A DNA stretch of 51,339 bases from a virus. Positions 23,530-29,651 of the stretch are shown here, one piece after another. The notes under the pieces are model-generated. The model did no database searches. It was not told the origin of the DNA and saw only the letters and a list, made by a program, of their open reading frames with translations. How positions within the stretch are numbered: the first letter of the stretch is position 1; every line of letters begins with the position of its first letter. The stretch lies in IMG/VR virus record IMGVR_UViG_3300021197_000064, positions 1 to 51,339 of that record. One strand, 5' to 3'. The position numbers were made by a program, and so were the translations under genes.

Positions 23530-23591
23530 TAGTTCTTACGTGATAAGCACACTTGAACTTTAGTGAAAGTGTGTTATCACTTAGAACTACT
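23528..23591 (+). ncRNA. large stem-loop A (composite element with palindrome copy 3)
   Basis: Left arm 23528-23554 and right arm 23567-23591 pair almost completely, with one mismatch and short bulges, around the 12-nt loop GAACTTTAGTGA. The inner stem contains GTGATAA / TTATCAC. The identical loop and inner stem recur in element B at 25198-25256, while the outer stems differ but remain complementary. It ends 2 nt before palindrome copy 3. Whether it acts as RNA or as DNA is unknown; I label it as a candidate structured RNA. Confidence 0.55.
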
Positions 23592-23593
23592 TA

Positions 23594-23615
23594 AACCGTC
23601 CGACATCGGACACTT
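23594..23615 (+). repeat. early palindrome, copy 3
   Basis: Core GTCCGA-CA-TCGGAC with flanks AACC and ACTT, directly after stem-loop A and 15 nt before the ATG of 23631-23873. Confidence 0.82.
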
Positions 23616-23630
23616 CAAACGGAGTTCGTT

Positions 23631-23873
23631 ATGATTACAAACAAGCGTGATTTTCTTCGTGACAGCGATTGGCAATGGCTCAAGCTGTCTGGTAAAACTC
23701 GCCACGGCAAGAACCGTATTGCCCAGCATGGCATACATTGGCTTGTAAAAGCTGATGGCGTGTTCAATGGCGAACCTGCATGGCTTGTGTCATCTATGCA
23801 CAAGACTGACCGTGGTGGTTTTGATGGTCGCTGGATTCTGAAACAGAATGACCCTAACTTTAACGTCAATTAA
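23631..23873 (+). CDS. small early hypothetical protein
   Basis: 80 residues; the ATG follows GGAG at 6-nt spacing (23621-23624). Contains MITNKRDFLRDSDWQWLKLS, IHWLVKADGVFNGEPAWLVS and GFDGRWILKQND. Trp and Asp are frequent. No family recognised. It is flanked by palindrome copies 3 and 4. Confidence 0.62.
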   Translation: MITNKRDFLRDSDWQWLKLSGKTRHGKNRIAQHGIHWLVKADGVFNGEPAWLVSSMHKTDRGGFDGRWILKQNDPNFNVN

Positions 23874-23894
23874 ACCGTCCGACATCGGACACTT
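23873..23894 (+). repeat. early palindrome, copy 4
   Basis: Core GTCCGA-CA-TCGGAC with flanks AACC and ACTT, overlapping the stop of the preceding gene and 15 nt before the ATG of 23910-24317. Confidence 0.82.
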
Positions 23895-23909
23895 TCAATG
23901 GAGTTAAAC

Positions 23910-24317
23910 ATGACACAGCAAGAATTTGACCTTATCCGTGACCTTCACAAAGAGGCACGTGGTCGCCGTCCGTCCTACGATTGGGATGTATGGTTCGACA
24001 GCCTGTCGCTTACCGATAAGCAAGGCGTCTGGAATGGCTTGGTTGACGAGTCACAGGACCGTGACAACGAGGAGGCTCGTGCGGAGCAACGGTGTTGCCG
24101 CCAGTTCCGTGATGCCATCCGTGCCACAATGAGGGCTGGTGCGCCGTCTGTAGACGATGCACTGTCATGGCTCTATGGCTACCATGCCCACGGCGTTAAG
24201 CCATACAGTGTTCAGGACATTGAGCATTGGGTATGGGATTTAGGCATCCTATTCACTCCGCTTGGCAAAGCTGTTGTCGAGCGTCTTGACGCTATCACAG
24301 ATTACAAGGAGTGGTAA
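23910..24317 (+). CDS. early hypothetical protein
   Basis: 135 residues from the ATG at 23910 (GGAG 6-9 nt upstream; an ATG at 23898 is adjacent to the palindrome and less likely). Contains MTQQEFDLIRDLHKEARGRR, WDVWFDSLSLTDKQGVWNGL and SWLYGYHAHGVKPYSVQDIE. Helical and aromatic-rich. No family recognised. Confidence 0.6.
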   Translation: MTQQEFDLIRDLHKEARGRRPSYDWDVWFDSLSLTDKQGVWNGLVDESQDRDNEEARAEQRCCRQFRDAIRATMRAGAPSVDDALSWLYGYHAHGVKPYSVQDIEHWVWDLGILFTPLGKAVVERLDAITDYKEW

Positions 24318-24488
24318 ATGTGTACTACGCTTGACATAATCATAGGCATGGTGCTACTGTTTTTTGGTAGCATTGCCTTGATATTTTCTGTCCTTGACGG
24401 ACATTTCTGGGCAGCACTTGGTGGCACGGCGTGTGCTATCGGCGGCTGTAAACACATGATGGATGCAATCCACGGGAGAAGCAGATGA
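24318..24488 (+). CDS. small two-span membrane protein
   Basis: 56 residues (MCTTLDIIIGMVLLFFGSIA ... FWAALGGTACAIGGCKHMM). Two hydrophobic segments near residues 5-24 and 28-43, with several Cys. It begins one base after the upstream stop and overlaps the next start by 4 nt (ATGA). Possible membrane-active early protein; function unknown. Confidence 0.6.
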   Translation: MCTTLDIIIGMVLLFFGSIALIFSVLDGHFWAALGGTACAIGGCKHMMDAIHGRSR

Positions 24489-25186
24489 CTTATTCGATTA
24501 TCGGTGTTGGCAATAATGCAAAGACAATCAAAGGTGATGGCTCTGAATACATAACAGCCATCCGTTACCTCAAGCCATTTAAGACCGTGTTCAAAGGCAA
24601 GGTACACAACCTGTGTGCTATGGCGGAGAAAGCACAGTGCCATGTCGGCTGTCTGTTTACGGCAGGACGTGGGCAAATGTCTAGCGTACAGCGTGGCAGA
24701 GAACGCAAGACAATGCTTTTGCTGTCGGACCCTGTGGCATTCTATGATGCCTTGTATAAGGACATTGAGACATTCCAAAGGCGTTGTCTCAAAAACATGA
24801 TAACACCTTGCATACGACTAGGCGGTACGGATGACAAGGGGGATGGCATACGCATTGCCAAGCTGTTCCCCTTGTCACAGTTTTATGACTACACAAAGGT
24901 AGTCAAACGTGCCTATCAGGATTTGCCTGACAACTACCATATCACGCTGTCTTACAGCGAGGCTGACATGGACTATGCCGACAAGGTATATCAGGCAGTG
25001 CTTGACACTGGCGTAAACATGGCTGTGGTGTTTCGTGACAAGCTACCTGCTACGTTCCGTGGCTTGCGTGTCATTGACGGTGACAAAGATGACTTGCGCT
25101 TTCTTGATCCCAAAGGTGTAGTCGTTGGCCTCAAAGCCAAAGGCAAGGCAAAGCGTGATGACACTGGATTTGTCATTGACAACTAG
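24485..25186 (+). CDS. conserved phage/plasmid protein of unknown function
   Basis: 233 residues. Recognisable segments: FSIIGVGNNAK-type start (IIGVGNNAKTIKGDGSEYIT), a CHVGCLFTAGRG motif with nearby VQRGRERKT, then IRLGGTDDKGDG, FPLSQFYDYTKVVKRAYQDL, NYHITLSYSEADM, FRDKLPATFRG and VIDGDKDDLRFLDPKGVVVG. I remember this pattern (GRG-RxRKT, FYDYTK, LRFLD-VVGLKAKG) as a widespread but uncharacterised family in phages and plasmids, and I do not assign a name. The two close Cys in CHVGC and the RG-R motif suggest a nucleic-acid or metal site. Its stop is 12 nt before stem-loop B. Confidence 0.68.
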   Translation: MTYSIIGVGNNAKTIKGDGSEYITAIRYLKPFKTVFKGKVHNLCAMAEKAQCHVGCLFTAGRGQMSSVQRGRERKTMLLLSDPVAFYDALYKDIETFQRRCLKNMITPCIRLGGTDDKGDGIRIAKLFPLSQFYDYTKVVKRAYQDLPDNYHITLSYSEADMDYADKVYQAVLDTGVNMAVVFRDKLPATFRGLRVIDGDKDDLRFLDPKGVVVGLKAKGKAKRDDTGFVIDN

Positions 25187-25197
25187 CAACCCCTTAT

Positions 25198-25256
25198 GTA
25201 TACCTTATGTGATATACACTTGAACTTTAGTGAAAGTGTTTATCACTTAGGTATAC
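25198..25256 (+). ncRNA. large stem-loop B (composite element with palindrome copy 5)
   Basis: Left arm 25198-25221 and right arm 25234-25256 pair around the loop GAACTTTAGTGA, identical to that of element A. The inner part is GTGATATACACTT / AAGTGTTTATCAC; the outer part is GTATACCT / AGGTATAC, which differs from A (AGTAGTTCT / AGAACTACT) but is complementary. It ends 3 nt before palindrome copy 5. Unknown function. Confidence 0.55.
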
Positions 25257-25259
25257 TAG

Positions 25260-25281
25260 AACTGTCCGACATCGGACACTT
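25260..25281 (+). repeat. early palindrome, copy 5
   Basis: Core GTCCGA-CA-TCGGAC with flanks AACT and ACTT. Follows stem-loop B and lies 12 nt before the ATG of 25294-25449, overlapping the ribosome binding region (GGAG just after it). Confidence 0.82.
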
Positions 25282-25293
25282 GGAGATTTGACA

Positions 25294-25449
25294 ATGCGTA
25301 CTAAGACAATCAACCCTGTAGCCAAGGCACTCCTACAGAGTAATCGCAGACGCCAACAAGTAGTGCCTGACAAAACAAAGTACAATCGTAAGAAGGACAA
25401 GCACGATGCAAATCAAGCTAGAAAACATGAAGAACCAAAAGACAACTAA
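25294..25449 (+). CDS. short basic early protein
   Basis: 51 residues (MRTKTINPVAKALLQSNRRR ...), very basic and hydrophilic. Its ATG follows GGAG at 8-nt spacing. It overlaps the next gene by 44 nt. Too short for a confident family; may bind nucleic acid. Confidence 0.5.
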   Translation: MRTKTINPVAKALLQSNRRRQQVVPDKTKYNRKKDKHDANQARKHEEPKDN

Positions 25450-25558
25450 GCCAGAAGGCAAGCGTGACCATTGGCGTGAAGAAAAGAAACGCAAGCAAAA
25501 CATACGGCGTATGGCACGGCGTAACGTACAGCAAACACAGGAGCGTAACTATGGATAA
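25406..25558 (+). CDS. short basic early protein 2
   Basis: 50 residues from the ATG at 25406, preceded by GAAGGA. Contains MQIKLENMKNQKTTKPEGKR and KKRKQNIRRMARRNVQQTQE. Strongly positively charged. It overlaps the following gene's start by 8 nt. Function unknown. Confidence 0.5.
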   Translation: MQIKLENMKNQKTTKPEGKRDHWREEKKRKQNIRRMARRNVQQTQERNYG

Positions 25559-25928
25559 GGTACGTGTATATTGGAATCTTCACAAGAAGTGCTGGTCCGT
25601 ACAAGACCGCAAGACAGGCAGAGTAATACGTCATGTGACAACCTGTGTCATATCGGATGCCAAATTCGTTGTCCGTAAGGCAGGACAGGCCAAGGTACGG
25701 CGTGAGGGCAAGAAGAATGTCCACGCCTTTGCTGTAGGCACTGTGATAGAGTACAGGTTTACACCTGACACTGCACGTTTATTCATGCAGAATACTTGCA
25801 GGGCTGTCACCTACAACCCCTATGTCAATGATACCTTTGTATACAGGGACATAGGACAACCCGTTACTGACGCTGACACTATCATTGTCGGCAAGTATGA
25901 AGGTAAGCCATACGTATGGGCTTACTAA
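25551..25928 (+). CDS. early hypothetical basic protein
   Basis: 125 residues from the ATG at 25551, 7 nt after AGGAG. Contains MDKVRVYWNLHKKCWSVQDR, DAKFVVRKAGQAKVRREGKK and DTARLFMQNTCRAVTYNPYV, ending in GKYEGKPYVWAY. Two Cys; no named family. It stands between the short basic genes and palindrome copy 6. Confidence 0.62.
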   Translation: MDKVRVYWNLHKKCWSVQDRKTGRVIRHVTTCVISDAKFVVRKAGQAKVRREGKKNVHAFAVGTVIEYRFTPDTARLFMQNTCRAVTYNPYVNDTFVYRDIGQPVTDADTIIVGKYEGKPYVWAY

Positions 25929-25950
25929 AACCGTCCGACATCGGACACTT
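25929..25950 (+). repeat. early palindrome, copy 6
   Basis: Core GTCCGA-CA-TCGGAC with flanks AACC and ACTT. It immediately follows the stop of 25551-25928 and lies 31 nt before the ATG of 25982-26386. Confidence 0.82.
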
Positions 25951-25981
25951 AAACCCCAACAAACTAAAAGGAGATTTTACC

Positions 25982-26386
25982 ATGACATCATTCAACATTG
26001 AGAACACCATCCCATCAGGTACATACTTCAAGCGTTCAACAGGCAAGACAGGACAGGTGATTGCATCGCCAGAGTTTGAAGCCAAGCTGTTGAAAGTAGA
26101 GGCATTGTACCGTGAGTATCATGGCGTAGCTATGGGCCGTGGTAAGTTCTATGACATGGTGCTTGAGCCTACTCGTGAGACAAAGGACGAGGTAGGTGGT
26201 TACATCCAGTACACAGCGGAGGCTGTGGCTGGTATCATTCTGGACAAGGTACACAAGGCACTTGGACAGGCCGTGCGCCGCAAGAACCGCAACAAGCCTA
26301 TCGTTGTGGAGGTGGGTAGCTTCACCATCAGCAACCTGCGTGACCTTGCTCGTAATGGTCGTGGTCGTGCAAAGAAGGTTGCATGA
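25982..26386 (+). CDS. early hypothetical protein
   Basis: 134 residues from the ATG at 25982, preceded by AAGGAG. Contains MTSFNIENTIPSGTYFKRST, EAKLLKVEALYREYHGVAMG and a basic end (RKNRNKPIVVEV ... ARNGRGRAKKVA). Alpha/beta composition. Unrecognised. It overlaps the next gene start by 4 nt (ATGA). Confidence 0.6.
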   Translation: MTSFNIENTIPSGTYFKRSTGKTGQVIASPEFEAKLLKVEALYREYHGVAMGRGKFYDMVLEPTRETKDEVGGYIQYTAEAVAGIILDKVHKALGQAVRRKNRNKPIVVEVGSFTISNLRDLARNGRGRAKKVA

Positions 26387-26568
26387 CCAAGTGGGTTTGC
26401 TATGAATGTGGTGGCACGAATGTGTGGGAACTCTCATGGGTTCGTGCCAACCGCATATCGTGGATGCTAGTCTATGATGAGGATGTATACACAGATGAGT
26501 TGCATCCGAAAAGTAAATGTGATGACTGCAACAAAGAAGTTTTTCTAGTAGAGAAAGGAGACACATAA
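26383..26568 (+). CDS. small zinc-ribbon-like protein
   Basis: 61 residues. Two CxxC pairs: C6-x2-C9 (VCYECGG) and C46-x2-C49 (KCDDCNK), spaced to chelate one zinc. Phage zinc ribbons often contact nucleic acid or host RNA polymerase; this is inference. Overlaps neighbours at both ends. Confidence 0.62.
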   Translation: MTKWVCYECGGTNVWELSWVRANRISWMLVYDEDVYTDELHPKSKCDDCNKEVFLVEKGDT

Positions 26569-26762
26569 TGTATTGGCAAGTAGGTGTTAAGATTGACAGC
26601 GAGGCTGGACAGGTAAATGTCCATCCCGCCGCACTTGAACAATCAAGGTGGGATAACGCAATGGAACACGCATTGGAAATGGCGCAAGCCTTGTATCCAA
26701 ACAAGCGTATTGAGTTCCTGTACATCAAGGAATATGAAACAAGCCAAGAGGGACACTGCTAA
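26568..26762 (+). CDS. small early hypothetical protein
   Basis: 64 residues (MYWQVGVKIDSEAGQVNVHP ... RIEFLYIKEYETSQEGHC). Ordinary composition, no motif. The last base of the upstream stop is shared with its start, and its stop overlaps the next ATG. Confidence 0.55.
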   Translation: MYWQVGVKIDSEAGQVNVHPAALEQSRWDNAMEHALEMAQALYPNKRIEFLYIKEYETSQEGHC

Positions 26763-27073
26763 TGCCCAAAAGAAGCACAATACCAAACGTAGAAGGCCAT
26801 GAAGATGTCATACAAGATTTCTTTGCTGCCTTCCCAGCTAATCGCAATACATATGAAGCACCAGAGGGTTACACATGGGATACCCACATATACCACCACA
26901 GTCGTAGAGACAGAAAGCGTGGTGGCAATCATGTGTATGCACCCAAAGTGGGCGGCACTTGGTTTGGTGACAAGGTAATTGCCAAGTCGCAGTCTAAGTG
27001 GCACGGCACTGGTGGCAATTATCGTGTATACACAACCATGCTATGCTTGATAAAGGAGGACGCTGATGACTAA
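26762..27073 (+). CDS. early hypothetical protein
   Basis: 103 residues, starting at TAATG. Contains DVIQDFFAAFPANRNTYEAP and HIYHHSRRDRKRGGNHVYAP. Aromatic, His and Arg rich. Function unrecognised. Ends 8 nt inside the next gene. Confidence 0.55.
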   Translation: MPKRSTIPNVEGHEDVIQDFFAAFPANRNTYEAPEGYTWDTHIYHHSRRDRKRGGNHVYAPKVGGTWFGDKVIAKSQSKWHGTGGNYRVYTTMLCLIKEDADD

Positions 27074-27293
27074 ATGGCTCACAAAAGAAGAGAGAATGCA
27101 GATGCACAGTATGCAGGAGGACTACATAGAGATTTTCCACACTAGGACTGAACTGCGTGAGGATAATCCAGAACTGTGGCATAGTATCGTTGACCAGTGG
27201 GAGGCGATTAAGTTTCGTCTTTCAGAGGATGAACATTCAAAGTGCATGAGTACAGCAACGCATACGATAGATGACATAATAGAAGGAGAATAA
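27066..27293 (+). CDS. small helical early protein
   Basis: 75 residues, starting with an 8-nt overlap. Acidic, helical (MQMHSMQEDYIEIFHTRTEL ...) and ending in HTIDDIIEGE. No motif. Confidence 0.55.
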   Translation: MTKWLTKEERMQMHSMQEDYIEIFHTRTELREDNPELWHSIVDQWEAIKFRLSEDEHSKCMSTATHTIDDIIEGE

Positions 27294-27295
27294 TT

Positions 27296-27493
27296 ATGAT
27301 TGCACTAATAGTAGTCTTTAGCTTTGCCATGTTCTCACAGGACAATGCAGAGTTTATACAAGACATGAATGACAAGCTGGAATGGGATTGCACGTTTACA
27401 TATGTAGGCAAGCAGGATGCTAGGCCAGACGTGCCACACATTGCAGTGGACAACAAGTATGTATACTTTAGTATGGAGCCATGTGATGAGTAA
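27296..27493 (+). CDS. small exported-like early protein
   Basis: 65 residues. A hydrophobic start (MIALIVVFSFAMFSQD) looks like a signal peptide, and two Cys (WDCTFTYV, EPCDE) could bond. Its ATG follows AGGAG at 8-nt spacing. It overlaps the next gene by 8 nt. An envelope function is possible, nothing more. Confidence 0.55.
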   Translation: MIALIVVFSFAMFSQDNAEFIQDMNDKLEWDCTFTYVGKQDARPDVPHIAVDNKYVYFSMEPCDE

Positions 27494-27767
27494 CATATAC
27501 AACTTAATCATGGACAGCAGGTACAACCCACTGCGTCACATACCTGACAACAACACACGGCATCTGGTAATGCAGATGCTGGCGTGGATGTGGTGTATCA
27601 TCTTCAGCATGTGGATGGGTAGCATCGTGGTCTTTGGCATTAGTGCTATTGCCCATGCCCTGCTGATTGCTGGTGTGTTCATCACGGCGGGTGTATTTGA
27701 GACAGCAAGACGCAAGCCCAATTACTTTGGTGGATTGGGTAGAGGCAATGGGGGTGAGCATGAGTGA
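27486..27767 (+). CDS. small two-span membrane protein
   Basis: 93 residues from the ATG at 27486 (MSNIYNLIMDSRYNPLRHIP ...). Two hydrophobic stretches: MLAWMWCIIFSMWMGSIVVF and SAIAHALLIAGVFITAGVFE. Ends GGEHE. The stop overlaps the next gene's start (GAGCATGAGTGA-type junction). Confidence 0.58.
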   Translation: MSNIYNLIMDSRYNPLRHIPDNNTRHLVMQMLAWMWCIIFSMWMGSIVVFGISAIAHALLIAGVFITAGVFETARRKPNYFGGLGRGNGGEHE

Positions 27768-27912
27768 ATATAAAATACTGCCTCGCTCTGAAGTTGAGCA
27801 ACTTGTAACAAGTTTTATAGAAGAGAACAAAATATATGCAGAATATGGCAAAGACGCAGAAGGTCTTTTTGTTGTGCATTTTGTAGTTCAAGAGGAGAAT
27901 GAGCATGAGTGA
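27760..27912 (+). CDS. short acidic early protein
   Basis: 50 residues from the ATG at 27760, just after GGGGGTGAG. It reads MSEYKILPRSEVEQLVTSFI ... and ends NEHE. Acidic. Overlaps both neighbours by 8 nt. Function unknown. Confidence 0.5.
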   Translation: MSEYKILPRSEVEQLVTSFIEENKIYAEYGKDAEGLFVVHFVVQEENEHE

Positions 27913-28192
27913 CAACTACGACAGCGGTTTTGACCTTGTATTATCTGACTATGAACGTAGGGATTTGATTGCTTACTATGAAACTGATTCACTGCCTGAC
28001 TATTTGTCATGTGATGACGAGGATATGTGGTATGGATACCAGATAGGTGACAGGATGTTTGACTTAAATATCTGGACTGACGACATGACAGGTGACATTG
28101 TTTGTGCAGTGTACGAATGTGATTGGATAAATGACAACTGGCAAACTAACTGTCGCCACAGTTGGACGCTAACAGGAGGTGAGCATGAATGA
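27905..28192 (+). CDS. very acidic early protein
   Basis: 95 residues from the ATG at 27905 (AGAGGAG 7-8 nt upstream; an ATG at 27899 is too close). Strongly acidic: SDYERRDLIAYYETDSLPDY, CDDEDMWYGYQIGDRMFDLN, then YECDWINDNWQTNCRHSW. The Asp/Glu density resembles DNA-mimic proteins, but this is only composition. Ends GGEHE, overlapping the next start. Confidence 0.55.
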   Translation: MSDNYDSGFDLVLSDYERRDLIAYYETDSLPDYLSCDDEDMWYGYQIGDRMFDLNIWTDDMTGDIVCAVYECDWINDNWQTNCRHSWTLTGGEHE

Positions 28193-28373
28193 TGATGAGA
28201 TAAAGGAGAACCTTAGAGCATATGTTGGTTCATTAGAACATTGGGCCGACTGGTTCAGATGTAGTGACGAGGACTATGCTAGTGAACTTGCCTATCTACT
28301 AGAAGATAAGGCACACGATATCAGTATGTACATTCTAAAAGAGGAGTTTAGCCATGAACAGACAAGCACATAA
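28185..28373 (+). CDS. small acidic early protein
   Basis: 62 residues from the ATG at 28185, preceded by AGGAGG at 6 nt. Helical and acidic (MNDDEIKENLRAYVGSLEHW ... DEDYASELAYLLEDKAHDIS). Overlaps the following short gene. Unknown. Confidence 0.55.
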   Translation: MNDDEIKENLRAYVGSLEHWADWFRCSDEDYASELAYLLEDKAHDISMYILKEEFSHEQTST

Positions 28374-28518
28374 ACAACACATTCTTGCTTTGATTGAGGA
28401 GGTGAGACAACTGGAAGCACGTATGCAACCTACCGACACAGGACACATTGCGACTGCAATCAATGTCCTCATGGGTAGGATTGAGGAACTGCTAACCAAA
28501 CTTGTAGAGGAGAAGTGA
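28354..28518 (+). CDS. short helical early protein
   Basis: 54 residues (MNRQAHKQHILALIEEVRQL ... LLTKLVEEK), a predicted coiled coil. Its ATG follows GAGGAG at 9 nt. It overlaps the upstream gene by 20 nt and ends one base before the next gene. Confidence 0.5.
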   Translation: MNRQAHKQHILALIEEVRQLEARMQPTDTGHIATAINVLMGRIEELLTKLVEEK

Positions 28519-28519
28519 T

Positions 28520-28768
28520 ATGAAAAGTAAAAAGTGTAAGATAGAACTAGAAGGCCACCAGATTGAACGTCTGCGTAGCATCGTCAATGCTATCAAAGAC
28601 TTCAACATAACTACATCTGATAAGGCATGTATTGATTATGATACCATCCGTGAACTAGATGGTGCTGATGATTTTCTTGCTAGGCATTTCGGTTTGGCCC
28701 AGCCAAGTAACAAAGATTTTGGCACAAGCTGGTATGCAGATTATCAGTGGGATGAGGATGACACTTGA
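28520..28768 (+). CDS. small acidic early protein
   Basis: 82 residues. Contains MKSKKCKIELEGHQIERLRS, SDKACIDYDTIRELDGADDF and ends YADYQWDEDDT. Acidic C-terminus. No recognised family. Its stop overlaps the -35 of the next promoter. Confidence 0.55.
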   Translation: MKSKKCKIELEGHQIERLRSIVNAIKDFNITTSDKACIDYDTIRELDGADDFLARHFGLAQPSNKDFGTSWYADYQWDEDDT

Positions 28769-28793
28769 CCGATGCTACGTTATATGATATAAC
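28765..28793 (+). promoter_or_regulatory. sigma70-like promoter for the DUF932/integrase/replication operon
   Basis: TTGACC (28765-28770), 17-nt spacer, TATAAC (28788-28793). A TG one base upstream of the -10 makes an extended -10 (TGATATAAC). The ATG of the next gene is 30 nt downstream. Same style as the sites at 6833 and 35000. Confidence 0.75.
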
Positions 28794-28823
28794 TGCATCT
28801 TTACAACCAAAAGGAGAATAGAT

Positions 28824-29651
28824 ATGCCATTAGAATATATCCCTGAGAAACTTGACTTCAAGGTAGACTTTGAACCCACTAGAGTTAGTGACAAGAAGTA
28901 TGTAATCAATCGCAGCACTGGCGAACCCATTGCTATTGTTGGTAAAGACTTCACCTGTGCATCACATGGTGACTTCTTTCGCAGCGTTATGGACGCAGTG
29001 ACAGAGAACCTTTCCTCACATGAGGTGGACGGTGCTAACATTGCATGGCGTGATGCCCATCACAATGGCTGGGCCATGATGGACATGACCTTGCCTAATG
29101 TGAAGGCTAAGATTACTACGCCAAAGCATGAGACTGAAATAGCACAGCGCATCATTGCATTGCATGGTGTGGACGGTACGTGTTCAAACACGGTACTGTT
29201 TGGTGCTATCGACTTCTTCTGCACCAATGGGCAGATACGTGGTGAGCATGACAAGGTACGCCGTAAGAACACCAGCGGGTTCAACCTTGACACATTCATT
29301 GACCAGCTAAACCGTAGCAAGCAGGACTTCTATACACAGTCAGAACGCTTGCAAGGCTGGGCTAACAAGCCTCTGTATGCAGACAATGTGAAGTCTATGC
29401 TTGAGTCTCTCGACAAAGGCAAGTCCAAGCGTATGTTTGAATTGTACAATCAAGAGGCTGGTGTGCGTGGCAACAATGCCTTTGCTCTGTACTCTGCTTT
29501 CACCAACTACGCCACCTATGCTGATGAGCGTAACGGATTCAAGCTGCGTAACACTGGCAAGGATACCGATGCTGTCTCAATGTGGGAGCGTGAAGAAAAG
29601 GTATCTCGCTGGGTAGACAGCAAGCAGTTCAAGGAGTTACTTGCAGCATGA
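28824..29651 (+). CDS. DUF932-like protein
   Basis: 275 residues. The pattern matches DUF932 phage/plasmid proteins: an N-terminal RVSDKKYVINRSTGEPIAIV, central GANIAWRDAHHNGWAMMDMT and LFGAIDFFCTNGQIRGEHDK, then VRRKNTSGFNLDTFIDQLNR and ALYSAFTNYATYADERNGFK. The family has unknown biochemistry and is common next to replication genes. It is the first gene after the promoter at 28765 and its stop overlaps the integrase ATG by 4 nt, so the recombinase and replication genes are in the same operon. Confidence 0.72.
   Translation: MPLEYIPEKLDFKVDFEPTRVSDKKYVINRSTGEPIAIVGKDFTCASHGDFFRSVMDAVTENLSSHEVDGANIAWRDAHHNGWAMMDMTLPNVKAKITTPKHETEIAQRIIALHGVDGTCSNTVLFGAIDFFCTNGQIRGEHDKVRRKNTSGFNLDTFIDQLNRSKQDFYTQSERLQGWANKPLYADNVKSMLESLDKGKSKRMFELYNQEAGVRGNNAFALYSAFTNYATYADERNGFKLRNTGKDTDAVSMWEREEKVSRWVDSKQFKELLAA

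Noticed and set aside
22504-25950. The repeated palindromes as a CRISPR array
   Set aside because: Spacing is irregular (hundreds of bases), genes lie between copies, and there are no uniform spacers or cas genes.
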